Shown here: piece by piece, positions 17,046-25,721 of the stretch | How the letters are laid out: each line of letters starts with the position of its first letter | Position numbering within the stretch: the first letter of the stretch is position 1 | Notes under the pieces: model-generated | What the model saw: only the letters and a program-made list of their open reading frames with translations | Told to the model about the DNA's origin: nothing | Database searches by the model: none | Made by a program: the position numbers and the translations under genes | Assembly: GCA_902363875.1 (NCBI GenBank) | Contig: CABJBO010000012.1 | Coordinates: 1 to 51,923, forward strand | Source of the DNA: Coriobacteriaceae bacterium | Lineage (GTDB): Bacteria; Actinomycetota; Coriobacteriia; Coriobacteriales; Coriobacteriaceae | Reading direction: 5' to 3' | DNA length: 51,923 nucleotides

Positions 17046-17077
17046 GGCGGCCATCCCATGCGGGTGGCCGCCTTTTT
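17046..17077 (+). terminator. Terminator of hpf
   Basis: The stem GGCGGCCA-T-CCC with GGG-TGGCCGCC is followed by TTTTT. It lies 30 bp after hpf and just before the degV ribosome-binding site. Confidence 0.88.
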
Positions 17078-17095
17078 ACGTAAGGAGTCGCTTTG

Positions 17096-18049
17096 ATGGA
17101 CAAGGCCGCATCCGCCGGTCATTCGGACCGTTGCCGCATCGTCGTCGATACCTGCTGCGACTTTAGCCCCGAGGTCGCCGCGAACCTCGATGTCGATATC
17201 CTGGGTTTCCCCTTTATCATCGATGGCGAGGAGCGCACGGATGACATCTGGTCGAGCATCACACCCAAGGAGTTCTACGACCGCATGCGCGCCGGTGCCC
17301 GCGTGTCCACCTCGGCCGTGTCGCTCGGTCGCTATATCGAGTTCTTTACCGAGTGCGCCAAAGAGGGTACGCCCACGGTCTACCTGTGCTTTACCTCGGC
17401 GCTGTCGTCGAGCTACAACTCCGCGTGCCAGGCGGCGGACGCCGTGCGCGCCGAGTATCCCAACTTTGAGCTGTACGTGGTCGACAACGCTCTGCCCTGT
17501 GCGACCGGCGAGCTCTTGGCGCTTGAGGCCGTGCGCCAGCGTTCGGCGGGACTGACCGCCAAGCAGCTGGTCGACTGGGCAAACGAGGCCAAGACCTATG
17601 TCCACGGTTACTTTACGCTCGAGAGCTTTGACGCGCTGGCTGCCGGCGGCCGCATTCCGCCCGCGGCGGCACAGCTCACGGCAAAGCTCGACGTCAAACC
17701 CGAGCTGTCCTACGACCTGGCCGGCTCGCTGTCGCTGATCGGCGTCAACCGCGGTCGCAAGAAGGCGCTCAAGTCCATTCTCAAGTCGTTCCGCGAGAAC
17801 TATGTGCCCGATCGCACCATGCCCATCGCCATTATGACGGCCGATGCCGAAAAGGACGGCGACTGGCTCGAAGCCGCCATCCGCAAGGAGGAGGGCTGCG
17901 CCGACGTCACGATCATTCGCAGCTCCGTGGGTCCTACCATCGGCTCGCACGTGGGCCCCGGCATGGTGGCCTGCGCGTTTTGGGGCAAGAACCGCGCCGA
18001 CAAGGCGTCGCTTTCCGACCGCATCGCCCGCCGCGTGCGCGGTCAGTAG
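17096..18049 (+). CDS. DegV family fatty-acid-binding protein
   Basis: A 317-aa DegV/FakB-like protein. The family binds a single fatty acid and in Firmicutes presents it to the FakA kinase for phosphorylation. The N-terminal VDTCCDFSPE segment, the STSAVSLG motif and GYFTLESFDALAAGGRI are typical. ATG 17096 is chosen (AGGAG 8 nt upstream); TTG 17093 is an alternative. No fakA-like gene is adjacent. The ligand is inferred from the family only. Confidence 0.9.
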   Translation: MDKAASAGHSDRCRIVVDTCCDFSPEVAANLDVDILGFPFIIDGEERTDDIWSSITPKEFYDRMRAGARVSTSAVSLGRYIEFFTECAKEGTPTVYLCFTSALSSSYNSACQAADAVRAEYPNFELYVVDNALPCATGELLALEAVRQRSAGLTAKQLVDWANEAKTYVHGYFTLESFDALAAGGRIPPAAAQLTAKLDVKPELSYDLAGSLSLIGVNRGRKKALKSILKSFRENYVPDRTMPIAIMTADAEKDGDWLEAAIRKEEGCADVTIIRSSVGPTIGSHVGPGMVACAFWGKNRADKASLSDRIARRVRGQ

Positions 18050-18147
18050 GCAAGTAACGCGGCCGTAATCGATCCCAACTCACAGCCCAAACGCTGGCAC
18101 CGAGTATTCAACCTGGTAATAACACCCAACCCAAAAGGAAAGGTTTC

Positions 18148-19227
18148 ATGGCAAACAAGCTCTCTGTCGCATTTATCGGCACCGGAATCATGGGTGCCCC
18201 CATTGCCGGCCACATTCTGGACGCCGGCTATCTCGTCACGGTCAACAACCGCACTAAGTCCAAGGCGGCGGTGCTTATCGAGCACGGTGCCGCCTGGGCC
18301 GATACGCCGGCAGATGCCGTGGCGAACGCCGACGTCGTCTTTACCATGGTGGGTTATCCCTCCGAGGTCGAGGAGCTCTACCTGGCGGGCGACGGCCTGC
18401 TGGCCTGCACTAAGCCCGGCGCGGTCCTGATCGACCTCACCACGAGCTCGCCCGAGCTTGCGCGCGATATTGCCGAGGCCGCTCAAGTCTCCGGTCGCAT
18501 GGCGTTTGACTGCCCCGTCACCGGCGGCGAGTCGGGCGCCATCGCCGGCACGCTCACGGCTATCGTGGGCGCCACCGAGAACGACATCGCGCCGGTCCGC
18601 GATATCCTTGCCACCTTTGCGGCCAACATCTGCTGCTTCGATGGCGCCGGCAAGGGCCAGGCTGCCAAGCTCGCCAACCAGGTGTCGCTGGGCGCCTGCA
18701 TGGTCGGCATGGCCGATGCGCTGGCGTTTGCCGAGCTGAGCGGCCTTGATCTGGAGAAGACCTGTCAGATGATCCTGGGCGGCACCGGCAAGTCCGGCGC
18801 CATGGAGAGCCTGGCCCCCAAGGCGCTCGACGGCGATTACAAGCCCGGCTTTATGGTCGAGCACTTCATTAAGGACCTGCGCCTGGCGCTCGCCTATGCC
18901 GACGATCGCGAGCTTGCGCTGCCCGGCGCCGACGTGGCCTTTACGCTCTACGACATGCTCGATGCCATCGGTGGTGCCAAGCTGGGCACCCAGGCCATCA
19001 CGGTCCTCTATAAGGAGGAGGCCGACGCCATCGCCGCCGGTCTGGACTGGTCGCAGTATCGTCCCGAGGAGCACGGTGCCCACGAGGACGGCTGCGGTTG
19101 CGGCGAGCACGGCGACGAGCATGAGTGCGGTTGCGGCCACCATCACGGCGAGGACCACGAGTGCTGCGGCGGCCACGGCCATGATGACGGCCACGAGTGC
19201 TGCTGCGGCCATCATCACGAGGAGTAG
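18148..19227 (+). CDS. 3-hydroxyisobutyrate-type dehydrogenase with metal-binding tail
   Basis: A beta-hydroxyacid dehydrogenase (GarR/GlxR/3-hydroxyisobutyrate type), NAD(P)-dependent and cytosolic. The Rossmann motif FIGTGIMGAPIAG (about 9-21), substrate motif TGGESGA and catalytic lysine in GKGQAAKLANQ are intact, making a normal ~300-residue enzyme. It then carries about 53 extra C-terminal residues with 14 His and 9 Cys in HHH and CxC/CC clusters (for example CGCGHHHGEDHECC), a likely Ni/Zn/Cu-binding tail. The exact substrate (tartronate semialdehyde, hydroxyisobutyrate or another) cannot be told. It begins after GGAAAGG; a small membrane protein starts 5 bp downstream. Confidence 0.88.
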   Translation: MANKLSVAFIGTGIMGAPIAGHILDAGYLVTVNNRTKSKAAVLIEHGAAWADTPADAVANADVVFTMVGYPSEVEELYLAGDGLLACTKPGAVLIDLTTSSPELARDIAEAAQVSGRMAFDCPVTGGESGAIAGTLTAIVGATENDIAPVRDILATFAANICCFDGAGKGQAAKLANQVSLGACMVGMADALAFAELSGLDLEKTCQMILGGTGKSGAMESLAPKALDGDYKPGFMVEHFIKDLRLALAYADDRELALPGADVAFTLYDMLDAIGGAKLGTQAITVLYKEEADAIAAGLDWSQYRPEEHGAHEDGCGCGEHGDEHECGCGHHHGEDHECCGGHGHDDGHECCCGHHHEE

Positions 19228-19232
19228 CGCCC

Positions 19233-19661
19233 ATGAGCTGGACGTTCGTGGTGCTTGCGCTGGTGCTCTTTCTCTTTGCGATCTACATTGGCTTTTTGTG
19301 CGGCCAGTGGGCGTGCGAAAAGCGCGTGATCACCAAGCGCGACTACTGGATCGCCAACTTTGCAGGAGCGGCGGCAGTCGTCCTGCTGACTTGGGTGTTT
19401 TCGCTGTTCCCGCTGGTGCAGTTTGCGCCGATCGGCTGGCTCGGCGGTTTTATCGCCGGTCTTAAGATGAGCTTTGGCGAGTCCGTCGGCCCGTGGCGCA
19501 AGCACGACGAGGTCTTTAACGTCAACAAAGCCCATCGTGCCGCCGCCGACGCGGGCGATGCCGAGGAGCGCCGCCGTGCGCGTCGCAATGGCGCGGCCGA
19601 CCGACAGCTCATCTCGGTCACCGATGACAGCAAGGGTGCCGACAAGCACGCTAAGAAATAG
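19233..19661 (+). CDS. Small membrane protein, two predicted helices
   Basis: 142 aa, unknown. Two hydrophobic segments (about 4-22 and 43-65) are separated by a basic loop (CEKRVITKRDYW), and the C-terminal half is a soluble, charged tail. ATG 19233 follows GAGGAG located in the end of the dehydrogenase gene, so the two are probably co-translated. The following HEAT-like gene starts 15 bp later. No function can be assigned. Confidence 0.75.
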   Translation: MSWTFVVLALVLFLFAIYIGFLCGQWACEKRVITKRDYWIANFAGAAAVVLLTWVFSLFPLVQFAPIGWLGGFIAGLKMSFGESVGPWRKHDEVFNVNKAHRAAADAGDAEERRRARRNGAADRQLISVTDDSKGADKHAKK

Positions 19662-19676
19662 TAAGAAGAGGTAACT

Positions 19677-20375
19677 ATGGCAGAAAACAAAGACGAACAG
19701 CTCACCGACGAGGAGCTGGCACAGCTTCAGCTGGCAGAGGAGAACGAGAACGCCGTCGACCGCCTGGTCCAGGAGCTCGGCTGCCCCACGCGCCGCATCC
19801 GCCAGTTTGCCGCCCGCGTGCTGCATCTGCTTGCCGAGCGCGATCCGCAGCGCGTCGTGCCCTGCGTGCCCGCGCTGATCGAGGCGCTCGATCGCCCCGA
19901 GGCGCAGACCCGCTGGGAGGCCCTCGATGCCTTGGCGGCGCTCGCCACCACCTGCCCCGAGCAGCTGGGCGATGCCTTTGAGGGCGCCGAGACCGCGCTG
20001 TTCGACGAGATTTCCTCCACGCTGCGCTATGCCGCCTTCCGCCTGCTGTGCGTGTGGGGTGCCACGAGCATCGAGCGTTCGCGCGAGGCTTGGCCCATCC
20101 TGGACGAGGCCATCCAGTGCTACCACGGCGACCTTGAGTATCGCGACATGCTCGGTTGCCTGTACGAGTTTGGCCAGGGCGAGATCGACGCCGAGGTCGC
20201 CGAGAAGCTCGCGCTGCGCCTTAAGTTCGATGCCGAGAACGGTAAGGGCAGCTATCTCAAGGCCCGTTCGAGCGAGATTTGCGAAATGCTTGTTAAACGT
20301 TTCGGCCTGGATCTCTCCAAAAAGAAGAAGCGTGCTAGCGTTAAAAAATCTGACGACGCCGAAGACGAGGAGTAA
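19677..20375 (+). CDS. HEAT-repeat-like protein
   Basis: A 232-aa soluble acidic protein. The sequence shows repeating helical pairs with Leu/Ala-rich faces (QFAARVLHLLAER, WEALDALAALA, YAAFRLLCVWGA), typical of HEAT/ARM-type scaffolds used for protein contacts. The N- and C-termini are charged and disordered, ending KKKKRASVKKSDD. It lies between a small membrane protein and the isocitrate dehydrogenase gene, 6 bp from the latter. Function unknown; the fold is an inference from the pattern. Confidence 0.7.
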   Translation: MAENKDEQLTDEELAQLQLAEENENAVDRLVQELGCPTRRIRQFAARVLHLLAERDPQRVVPCVPALIEALDRPEAQTRWEALDALAALATTCPEQLGDAFEGAETALFDEISSTLRYAAFRLLCVWGATSIERSREAWPILDEAIQCYHGDLEYRDMLGCLYEFGQGEIDAEVAEKLALRLKFDAENGKGSYLKARSSEICEMLVKRFGLDLSKKKKRASVKKSDDAEDEE

Positions 20376-20381
20376 CAGATT

Positions 20382-21467
20382 ATGGCGCACGATGTAGTCC
20401 TGATTCCCGGTGACGGTATCGGTCCCGAGATTACGCAGGCCATGCGCCGCGTGGTCGAGGCCACCGGTGTCCAGATCAATTGGAACGTCCAGGAGGCCGG
20501 CGCCGGCGTCATGGACGAGTTTGGCACGCCGCTGCCCCAACATGTGCTCGATGCGGTTGCCGAGACTAAGGTCGCCATCAAGGGGCCCATCACCACGCCG
20601 GTCGGCACGGGTTTCCGCAGCGTCAATGTTGCTCTGCGTAAGCACTTCGATCTGTACGCCTGCGTGCGCCCCTGCCTGTCGCAGCCGGGCGACGGCTCGC
20701 GCTTCCGTGACGTCGACCTGGTCATCGTGCGCGAGAACACCGAGGACCTCTACGCCGGTATCGAGTTCGATGAGGGCGCTGCCGAGGTCGAGGAGCTTTC
20801 GCAGCTCGTCGAGCGCTCGGGCCAGAAGACCTTCGCCGCGGATTCCGCCATCTCGATCAAACCCATCTCCATCGCCAAGAGCCGCCGTATTGTGGAGTAC
20901 GCCTTTGAGTATGCCCGCCGCTGCGGCCGCAAAAAGGTGACGGCCGTGCACAAGGCCAATATCATGAAGGCGACCGACGGCCTGTTCCTGCGCGTTGCGC
21001 GCGAGGTGGCCGCCAACTATCCCGACATTGAGTTCAACGACAAGATCGTCGACGCCACCTGCATGGGCCTGGTCCAGAACCCCAACGACTTCGATGTCCT
21101 GGTGCTGCCAAACCTGTACGGCGACATTGTGAGCGACCTGTGCGCCGGCCTGGTGGGCGGCTTAGGGATGGCCCCCGGCTCCAACATCGGTGCCGACTGT
21201 GCCATCTTTGAGGCCACGCACGGCTCCGCGCCCGATATCGCTGGCCAGGATATCGCCAACCCCACGGCCGAGATTCTCTCTGCCGCGATGATGCTCGATC
21301 ACCTAGGCGAGAACGACGCGGCCAATCGCATTCGTGCCGCCGTCTCTGCCACGCTCGACGAGGGCGAGCAGGTTACCGGCGACGTGCGTCGTGCCCAGAC
21401 CGGCTCCGTTGAGGGTGCCGTGGGCACGCAGGCCTTCGCCGATGCCGTTATCGCGCACCTGGTCTAA
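20382..21467 (+). CDS. icd: NAD-type isocitrate dehydrogenase (IDH/IMDH family)
   Basis: A 361-aa member of the isocitrate/isopropylmalate dehydrogenase family, oxidatively decarboxylating isocitrate to 2-oxoglutarate in the cytosol. N-terminal [11 protein letters not shown], the substrate loop [18 protein letters not shown] (with the serine expected for isocitrate), [11 protein letters not shown] and the metal-site region [12 protein letters not shown] are all present. Short length and loop features fit the NAD-dependent IDH class rather than Icd of enterobacteria. A homoisocitrate or isopropylmalate role is less likely because of the SVNV loop. It probably ends the operon begun at 18148. 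Confidence 0.85.
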   Translation: MAHDVVLIPGDGIGPEITQAMRRVVEATGVQINWNVQEAGAGVMDEFGTPLPQHVLDAVAETKVAIKGPITTPVGTGFRSVNVALRKHFDLYACVRPCLSQPGDGSRFRDVDLVIVRENTEDLYAGIEFDEGAAEVEELSQLVERSGQKTFAADSAISIKPISIAKSRRIVEYAFEYARRCGRKKVTAVHKANIMKATDGLFLRVAREVAANYPDIEFNDKIVDATCMGLVQNPNDFDVLVLPNLYGDIVSDLCAGLVGGLGMAPGSNIGADCAIFEATHGSAPDIAGQDIANPTAEILSAAMMLDHLGENDAANRIRAAVSATLDEGEQVTGDVRRAQTGSVEGAVGTQAFADAVIAHLV

Positions 21468-21527
21468 GGCATGCAGGCTGCAAACGCCTAAATAGTACTT
21501 AAGTGTTTGCGTATAACCTAAGAATCA

Positions 21528-21560
21528 ATACGCCCGGCGCTCCGTCGGGCGTATTCTATT
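21528..21560 (+). terminator. Likely terminator of icd
   Basis: A perfect 10-bp stem AATACGCCCG with CGGGCGTATT has an 8-nt loop. Only a weak T-tract (CTATT) follows, so efficiency may be modest. Confidence 0.65.
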
Positions 21561-21593
21561 GGGGACTATGTTTCCTAACAAGGAGTAACCGAT

Positions 21594-22688
21594 ATGGGTT
21601 TGATTCAAAAGAAGGACGAGAAGGACGAGATCGACGGCATCCAGATCATCGAGCGCGGCGAAGGCCCCGACGGTGACGAGGACGAGAAGATCGATCTGGT
21701 CGCCGGTACGTCTGCCGAGCACATTGCTGCTGGCACGACGGCCGAGGAGGAGGACGCCCGTCTGGAGGCTCAGATCGCCGCAGATGCCGCTGACGAGAAT
21801 CTGATGCCCGAGGCCCAGGATGAGGATGATGACGCCCTAGGTTCCGATGGGGACGATCACGTATCCAAGCACAAGAAGACGATGATTGCCGCCTTTGTGG
21901 TTGCAGTCGTGATCGCTGCGGTGGTCGGCTTCTTTATGGGCAATGGCGGCTTTGACGGCAAGGGCGTCGGTTCGTCGACCCTGACCGAGGACCAGCTCGA
22001 TTCGACCGTGGCAAGCTATAGTTATAGCGGCAAGAAGAGCGACATCACCGCGCGCGAGGCCATCGAGAGCCAGTACAGCCTCGATACCGTCAAGGATAGT
22101 AACGGCAACTACACCGCCCCCTCTGCCGACGTCATCCTGTCTTACGTGCGCAACAAGATTCTGCTCGATGCTGCCGAGGACGAGGGCATTACCGTCTCCT
22201 CTAAGGAGATGAAGAAGTACGCCGAGGATTCTATCGGCACCTCGGACTACGACACCATGGCCAAGCAGTATGGCGTGTCCAAGGACCAGGCCAAGCAGAT
22301 CGTCCGCCAGTCCGCGACGCTGCAGAAGCTCTACAAGAAGAAGGTGGGCGATGCTTCCGCGAGCATGCCGACCGCTCCGACCGAGCCTTCTGACGGCAAC
22401 GAGGACACCGCGAGCAAGGATTACGCCGATTACATCATCAACCTTGCCGGTGACGAGTGGGATAGCTCGAAGGGCACCTGGAAGGACGAGAGCAGCACCT
22501 ACGCTAAGGCCTTCGCTAACGATGCCTTTACCGCCGATAGTGCCACCTATAAGCAGGCCATGACCGCCTATTACACCGCCTATCAGCAGTACTCCTCGCA
22601 GGCCTCGAGCGCCAGCTCCAAGTGGACCGAGTATGCCAACGGCCTGTACGCCAAGGCCAACATCAGCATCTACGGCCTGTTTGCTTAA
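21594..22688 (+). CDS. Membrane-anchored SurA-N-like protein, unknown
   Basis: A 364-aa protein: about 90 acidic cytosolic residues, one membrane helix (about 97-118, MIAAFVVAVVIAAVVGFFMG), then an extracytoplasmic helical domain. The latter (DVILSYVRNKILLDAAEDEGITVSSKEMKKYAEDS in pattern) resembles the SurA/PrsA N-terminal chaperone region, but no PPIase rotamase domain follows. A role in folding exported proteins is a guess. It has its own terminator at 22732. AAGGAG lies upstream of ATG 21594. Confidence 0.7.
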   Translation: MGLIQKKDEKDEIDGIQIIERGEGPDGDEDEKIDLVAGTSAEHIAAGTTAEEEDARLEAQIAADAADENLMPEAQDEDDDALGSDGDDHVSKHKKTMIAAFVVAVVIAAVVGFFMGNGGFDGKGVGSSTLTEDQLDSTVASYSYSGKKSDITAREAIESQYSLDTVKDSNGNYTAPSADVILSYVRNKILLDAAEDEGITVSSKEMKKYAEDSIGTSDYDTMAKQYGVSKDQAKQIVRQSATLQKLYKKKVGDASASMPTAPTEPSDGNEDTASKDYADYIINLAGDEWDSSKGTWKDESSTYAKAFANDAFTADSATYKQAMTAYYTAYQQYSSQASSASSKWTEYANGLYAKANISIYGLFA

Positions 22689-22731
22689 AGGTTGCCCGAG
22701 CTTTCGAGCACGAAGTCGAAATATCTGATTG

Positions 22732-22766
22732 AGCCCGCTAGAACGCATCGTTCTGGCGGGCTTTTT
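22732..22766 (+). terminator. Terminator, strong
   Basis: A long stem AGCCCGCTAGAACG with CGTTCTGGCGGGCT (one mismatch, 3-nt loop) is followed by TTTTT, 44 bp after the preceding stop codon. Confidence 0.92.
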
Positions 22767-22802
22767 GCGTTGAGGGCGTGATTGGCGGCTTAATTATGGC
22801 TA

Positions 22803-23039
22803 TTAATCTTTAAGTCCAAAGAGGTTATCGGCTTCATCGTCAGGCATATATTCCAGCACATCGCCCGGTTGGCAGTCGAGTGCCCGGCATATCGCGTCAA
22901 GAGTTGAAAAGCGCACGGCAGAAACCTTGCCCGTCTTGATACGCGACATATTGACCTGGGAGATACCCACGCGTTCCGCAAGCTCTTTGGATGAGATCTT
23001 GCGTTCGGCAAGCATGCGGTCGAGCCGCAGAATAATCAT
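22803..23039 (-). CDS. XRE-family HTH regulator, 78 aa
   Basis: A minimal Cro/CI-type DNA-binding protein: helix-turn-helix SSKELAERVGISQVNMSRIK (about 16-35) and the conserved LDAICRALDCQPGDVLEY. It is of the YozG type, small HTH proteins habitually encoded beside a DUF2975 membrane protein, which is exactly the upstream neighbour. The two overlap closely (9 bp gap) and are probably one operon on the minus strand, read from about 23700. AGGGGGAA precedes its start. Confidence 0.9.
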   Translation of the reverse strand: MIILRLDRMLAERKISSKELAERVGISQVNMSRIKTGKVSAVRFSTLDAICRALDCQPGDVLEYMPDDEADNLFGLKD

Positions 23040-23048
23040 GGATTCCCC

Positions 23049-23687
23049 CTAGAGCAACTCGTCATCTTGTATTTGCAGGATACACCCGTACTGGAAGACG
23101 CTGGCAATCAGGCTAATAATCAGGCCTGCAAAGAGCATAGAGAGGTCGAGATGCTGGCCGCCAAGCGCATCCGTAAAGTTGCCGCCAAATCCTGAGAGTA
23201 TCAGCCCCGTGACTATGGCACCAAGAAGCTTCGCAGCAACGCCGCCAATAAGGAACAAATGTCCTACTTGACGTAGTATGCGGATGCATTCGAGGTCAAA
23301 GGGCCTGCCTGCCTTTTCAATGGTGGAGAAAAACCTGTATGCGCTTAGCACAATGGCAAGCGCAAGGCATGTCATCATGGCGCTCCCTATGGCAGTATGA
23401 CCGTCGTGCGCGACAAGCATAAGAGGGGTCTGTTCATTGGCGCCGACGAGAGCGAGAGATGGCCCTTCGCCGGCATTAAGCTCTACGGATTGGAGGCAGA
23501 ACCCTTGGGAGAGGCTAGGCAATATGAGTAGAAGCTCGATTGCAATGACTGCGAGGAGTCCCAGAGCGAGCGCTACGGCGGTGCAGATTGTGGCCCATTT
23601 GCAGATGTGAGCGAGCTTCCTCAGATCGGCTATTGCCTGTTCGCGGTTGATGGGTTCATTCGATTTGGATACGTTCCAGCGGATCAT
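23049..23687 (-). CDS. DUF2975-like membrane protein
   Basis: A 212-aa membrane protein with four hydrophobic segments, starting MIRWNVSKSNEPINREQ after a very strong GGAGGAG. The length, membrane topology and pairing with a small XRE regulator fit DUF2975. Function is unknown in the family; it may sense a membrane or chemical signal for the XRE partner. An alternative start at 23702 lacks a better ribosome-binding site. Confidence 0.8.
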   Translation of the reverse strand: MIRWNVSKSNEPINREQAIADLRKLAHICKWATICTAVALALGLLAVIAIELLLILPSLSQGFCLQSVELNAGEGPSLALVGANEQTPLMLVAHDGHTAIGSAMMTCLALAIVLSAYRFFSTIEKAGRPFDLECIRILRQVGHLFLIGGVAAKLLGAIVTGLILSGFGGNFTDALGGQHLDLSMLFAGLIISLIASVFQYGCILQIQDDELL

Positions 23688-23702
23688 AGCTCCTCCAACC
23701 AA

Positions 23703-24387
23703 TGTCTAGGATGATATTTAAATCTTATAACATACTTAATGATAAACGATAAACAATTACAGATTAGAGTAAGTTATGTTTGTAAGACGAATAGCGAGAG
23801 CTTATGGCATATTTAGGGAGTGAGAGTTTGGCACGTGGGGGATGGACGAGTATCGAAATTTCCCGCAACCACGCAAGTGCTTCATCGGGTCTCCCTAATT
23901 CATATGGAAAAGGAGCTGCAAACGATTGGAAATAACCGCTGAGCGGTCGAAAACTACCGTTCACCGATAATTTCTAAACTGGTTCTAACTGGTATTAAGT
24001 CAAAAAGACCAATTCACAAATCTTCACAATGACCTGCATTTTTTCTACATGCCTTTTTGGCCACCCTGCGTTGTTTAGACACAGAAAAGGTTCCGATCTT
24101 TCGTCAAAGTATTTCGAAACGGTTTCAAAACCGCAGGTAGAAGTGTTAACGAGCGGTAAACGGTCGATTTATCGCCGTGAGCGGTGCAAAAACGTTTTAT
24201 TGCGTGAATCAGCGAAAGCGACCTCTTCTGTGATGATATAGTGACAACAACACGTCATGTGGTTACTACCAGTTGAGAGACCACTGGTCTTCAAAGAACG
24301 CTTTCCAAGAAGCTTTAAGGGCGTCCGCCCGCTGGCTTCCGAAAACATCGGACTCAGATCGTACACACCTTCGGAAGGGAAATTTGA
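23703..24387 (+). promoter_or_regulatory. PTS promoter region with operator-like boxes
   Basis: This 685-bp AT-richer gap holds no convincing gene (a 66-codon minus-strand frame at 23764-23964 lacks a ribosome-binding site). It contains a perfect 13-bp palindrome ACCGCTGAGCGGT (23935-23947) and ACCGTTCA 21 nt later (23956), with inverted relatives at 24150 and 24178. GAAACGGTTTC lies near 24116. TATAGT (24237-24242) is a plausible -10, with two GntR-like palindromes just downstream. The leader also pairs CTTCCGAA (24336) with TTCGGAAG (24371), which partly covers the ribosome-binding site of the IIA gene. Confidence 0.55.
24260..24291 (+). promoter_or_regulatory. GntR/DasR-like operators before the PTS operon
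   Basis: Two palindromes are present: TGGTTACTACCA (24260-24271) and AGACCACTGGTCT (24279-24291). The first repeats the core of the agaS operator (28549-28564) and has the ACTGGT/ACCAGT half-sites of DasR/NagR sites. They lie about 10-40 nt downstream of the presumed -10, fitting repression by the GntR/UTRA protein at 27779. Confidence 0.65.
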
Positions 24388-24831
24388 ATGGTTGGCTTTA
24401 TTCTTACCGGTCATGGACAGTTCGCACCCGGCCTCGCAAGCGCTATCGCTATGGTCGCCGGTGATCAGCCCGCTTTTACCGTCGTTCCTTTCGAGGGCGA
24501 CCAGGCTGCTTCCTACGGTGAGGATCTCCGCGCCGCTATCACCGCCATGCGCGAGGAGTGCGATGGCGTGCTCGTCTTTACCGACCTGCTTGGTGGTACC
24601 CCGTTCAACCAGGCAATGATGATTGCCCAGGATGTCGACAACGTCGAGATTCTGACTGGCACGAACCTTCCCATGGTTATTGAGCTTCTGTTCCTCCGCG
24701 GCAACGCTACGCTCGCCGAGCTTGGCGAGCAGGCCGTGACCGTTGGCCAGACGGGCATCACCGCCCAGACGGTTGCCTCCGTCGCTGGTGCCGAGGAAGA
24801 GGATATCTTCGGTGACGAGGACGGCATCTAA
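24388..24831 (+). CDS. PTS mannose-family EIIA
   Basis: EIIA of a mannose/fructose/sorbose-family phosphotransferase system (147 aa), accepting phosphate from HPr on His9 in ILTGHGQFAPG and passing it to EIIB. The DLLGGTPFNQA motif is typical. The C-terminus is a short acidic tail. It is the first gene of a five-gene operon; the yajC-like gene starts inside its stop codon (TAATG). The context of agaS and nagA downstream makes amino sugars (galactosamine or GalNAc) the likely substrate, which is an inference. Confidence 0.92.
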   Translation: MVGFILTGHGQFAPGLASAIAMVAGDQPAFTVVPFEGDQAASYGEDLRAAITAMREECDGVLVFTDLLGGTPFNQAMMIAQDVDNVEILTGTNLPMVIELLFLRGNATLAELGEQAVTVGQTGITAQTVASVAGAEEEDIFGDEDGI

Positions 24832-25112
24832 TGGCCGATTTCGGAGCCAGCGTCCTGAGCTCCTCGGTCGCTCTTTTAGGCCTGCTTGTCGTCATGGGCT
24901 TGATTTACACCATCTGGTCGCAAATCAACATGAAGAAGAAGCAGAAGTACTTCAAGGAGCTGCACACCGAGCTCAAGCCGGGTCAGGAGGTTCTTTTCGC
25001 CGGCGGTATCTACGGAACCGTCAAGGGCATCGAAGGCGAAAAGGTCCAGATCAAAGTCCGATCCGGTGCCGTCGTAGATGTTTCGCGTTACGCGATTCAG
25101 GAGATCAAGTAA
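24831..25112 (+). CDS. yajC: YajC-like protein inside the PTS operon
   Basis: A 93-aa bitopic protein with one N-terminal helix (about 11-30) and a compact soluble domain, KPGQEVLFAGGIYGTVKGIEGEKV, that matches YajC, the SecDF-associated preprotein translocase subunit. It overlaps the EIIA gene by one base and lies before EIIB, so it is translated with the transporter rather than with secDF. It may aid insertion of the sorbose-type IIC/IID membrane proteins; that is a hypothesis. Confidence 0.85.
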   Translation: MADFGASVLSSSVALLGLLVVMGLIYTIWSQINMKKKQKYFKELHTELKPGQEVLFAGGIYGTVKGIEGEKVQIKVRSGAVVDVSRYAIQEIK

Positions 25113-25148
25113 CTGTCGTCAGCAAATAACGAAAGGAAGCTGATCAAC

Positions 25149-25631
25149 ATGGCAGAACCCAACATTCTTCTTACCCGCATCGATAACCGACTGGTTCATG
25201 GTCAGGTTGCCACCCAGTGGAACTCCACCCTGGGCTCCAACCTCATCCTCGTCGCCAACGACGACGTGGCGACCAACACCATGCGCCAGAACCTCATGAA
25301 GATGGCCGCTCCCGCCGGCGTCGCTACGCGTTTCTTCTCTCTGCAGAAGACCATCGACGTCATTGGCAAGGCGAGCCCGCGCCAGAAGATCTTCATCGTG
25401 GCCGAAACACCGGAAGACGTGCTTACGCTCGTCAAGGGCGGTGTGCCTATAAAGAAGGTAAACATCGGCAACATGCACATGTCGGAAGGAAAGCGCCAAG
25501 TCGCCACCTCCGTCGCAGTTAACGACGAGGATGTCGCTGCGTTTAAAGAGCTGCAGGAATTGGGGGTGGAGTTGGAGATCAGGCGCGTTCCGAGCACGCC
25601 TGTTGAGGACACGAGCAAGCTCTTCTCGTAG
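25149..25631 (+). CDS. PTS mannose-family EIIB
   Basis: EIIB (160 aa) carries the phospho-histidine that phosphorylates the sugar. The active site is RIDNRLVHGQV (H17), and the rest of the fold (KGGVPIKKVNIGNMHM, FKELQELGVELEIRRVP) matches sorbose-type IIB. It lies 36 bp after the yajC-like gene with GAAAGGAAG upstream. A clearly related but broken copy with H17 replaced by Tyr is at 35967. Confidence 0.93.
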   Translation: MAEPNILLTRIDNRLVHGQVATQWNSTLGSNLILVANDDVATNTMRQNLMKMAAPAGVATRFFSLQKTIDVIGKASPRQKIFIVAETPEDVLTLVKGGVPIKKVNIGNMHMSEGKRQVATSVAVNDEDVAAFKELQELGVELEIRRVPSTPVEDTSKLFS

Positions 25632-25647
25632 TCTTCGTGATCCACGT

Positions 25648-25669
25648 TGTCAGGAGTGAAACCCTGACA
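25648..25669 (+). other. Intercistronic stem-loop between EIIB and EIIC
   Basis: A 7-bp stem TGTCAGG with CCTGACA and an 8-nt loop, in a 90-bp gap inside the operon. Without a T-run it is more likely an mRNA processing or stability element than a terminator. Confidence 0.45.
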
Positions 25670-25721
25670 TTCTGTACGTGAAATCCAAAGTGCGTACATA
25701 CATTTTGAAAGGAGGAGCAAG

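Noticed and set aside
23764..23964. 66-codon minus-strand frame in the PTS upstream gap
   Set aside because: No ribosome-binding site, no recognisable motif, and it overlaps operator-like palindromes.
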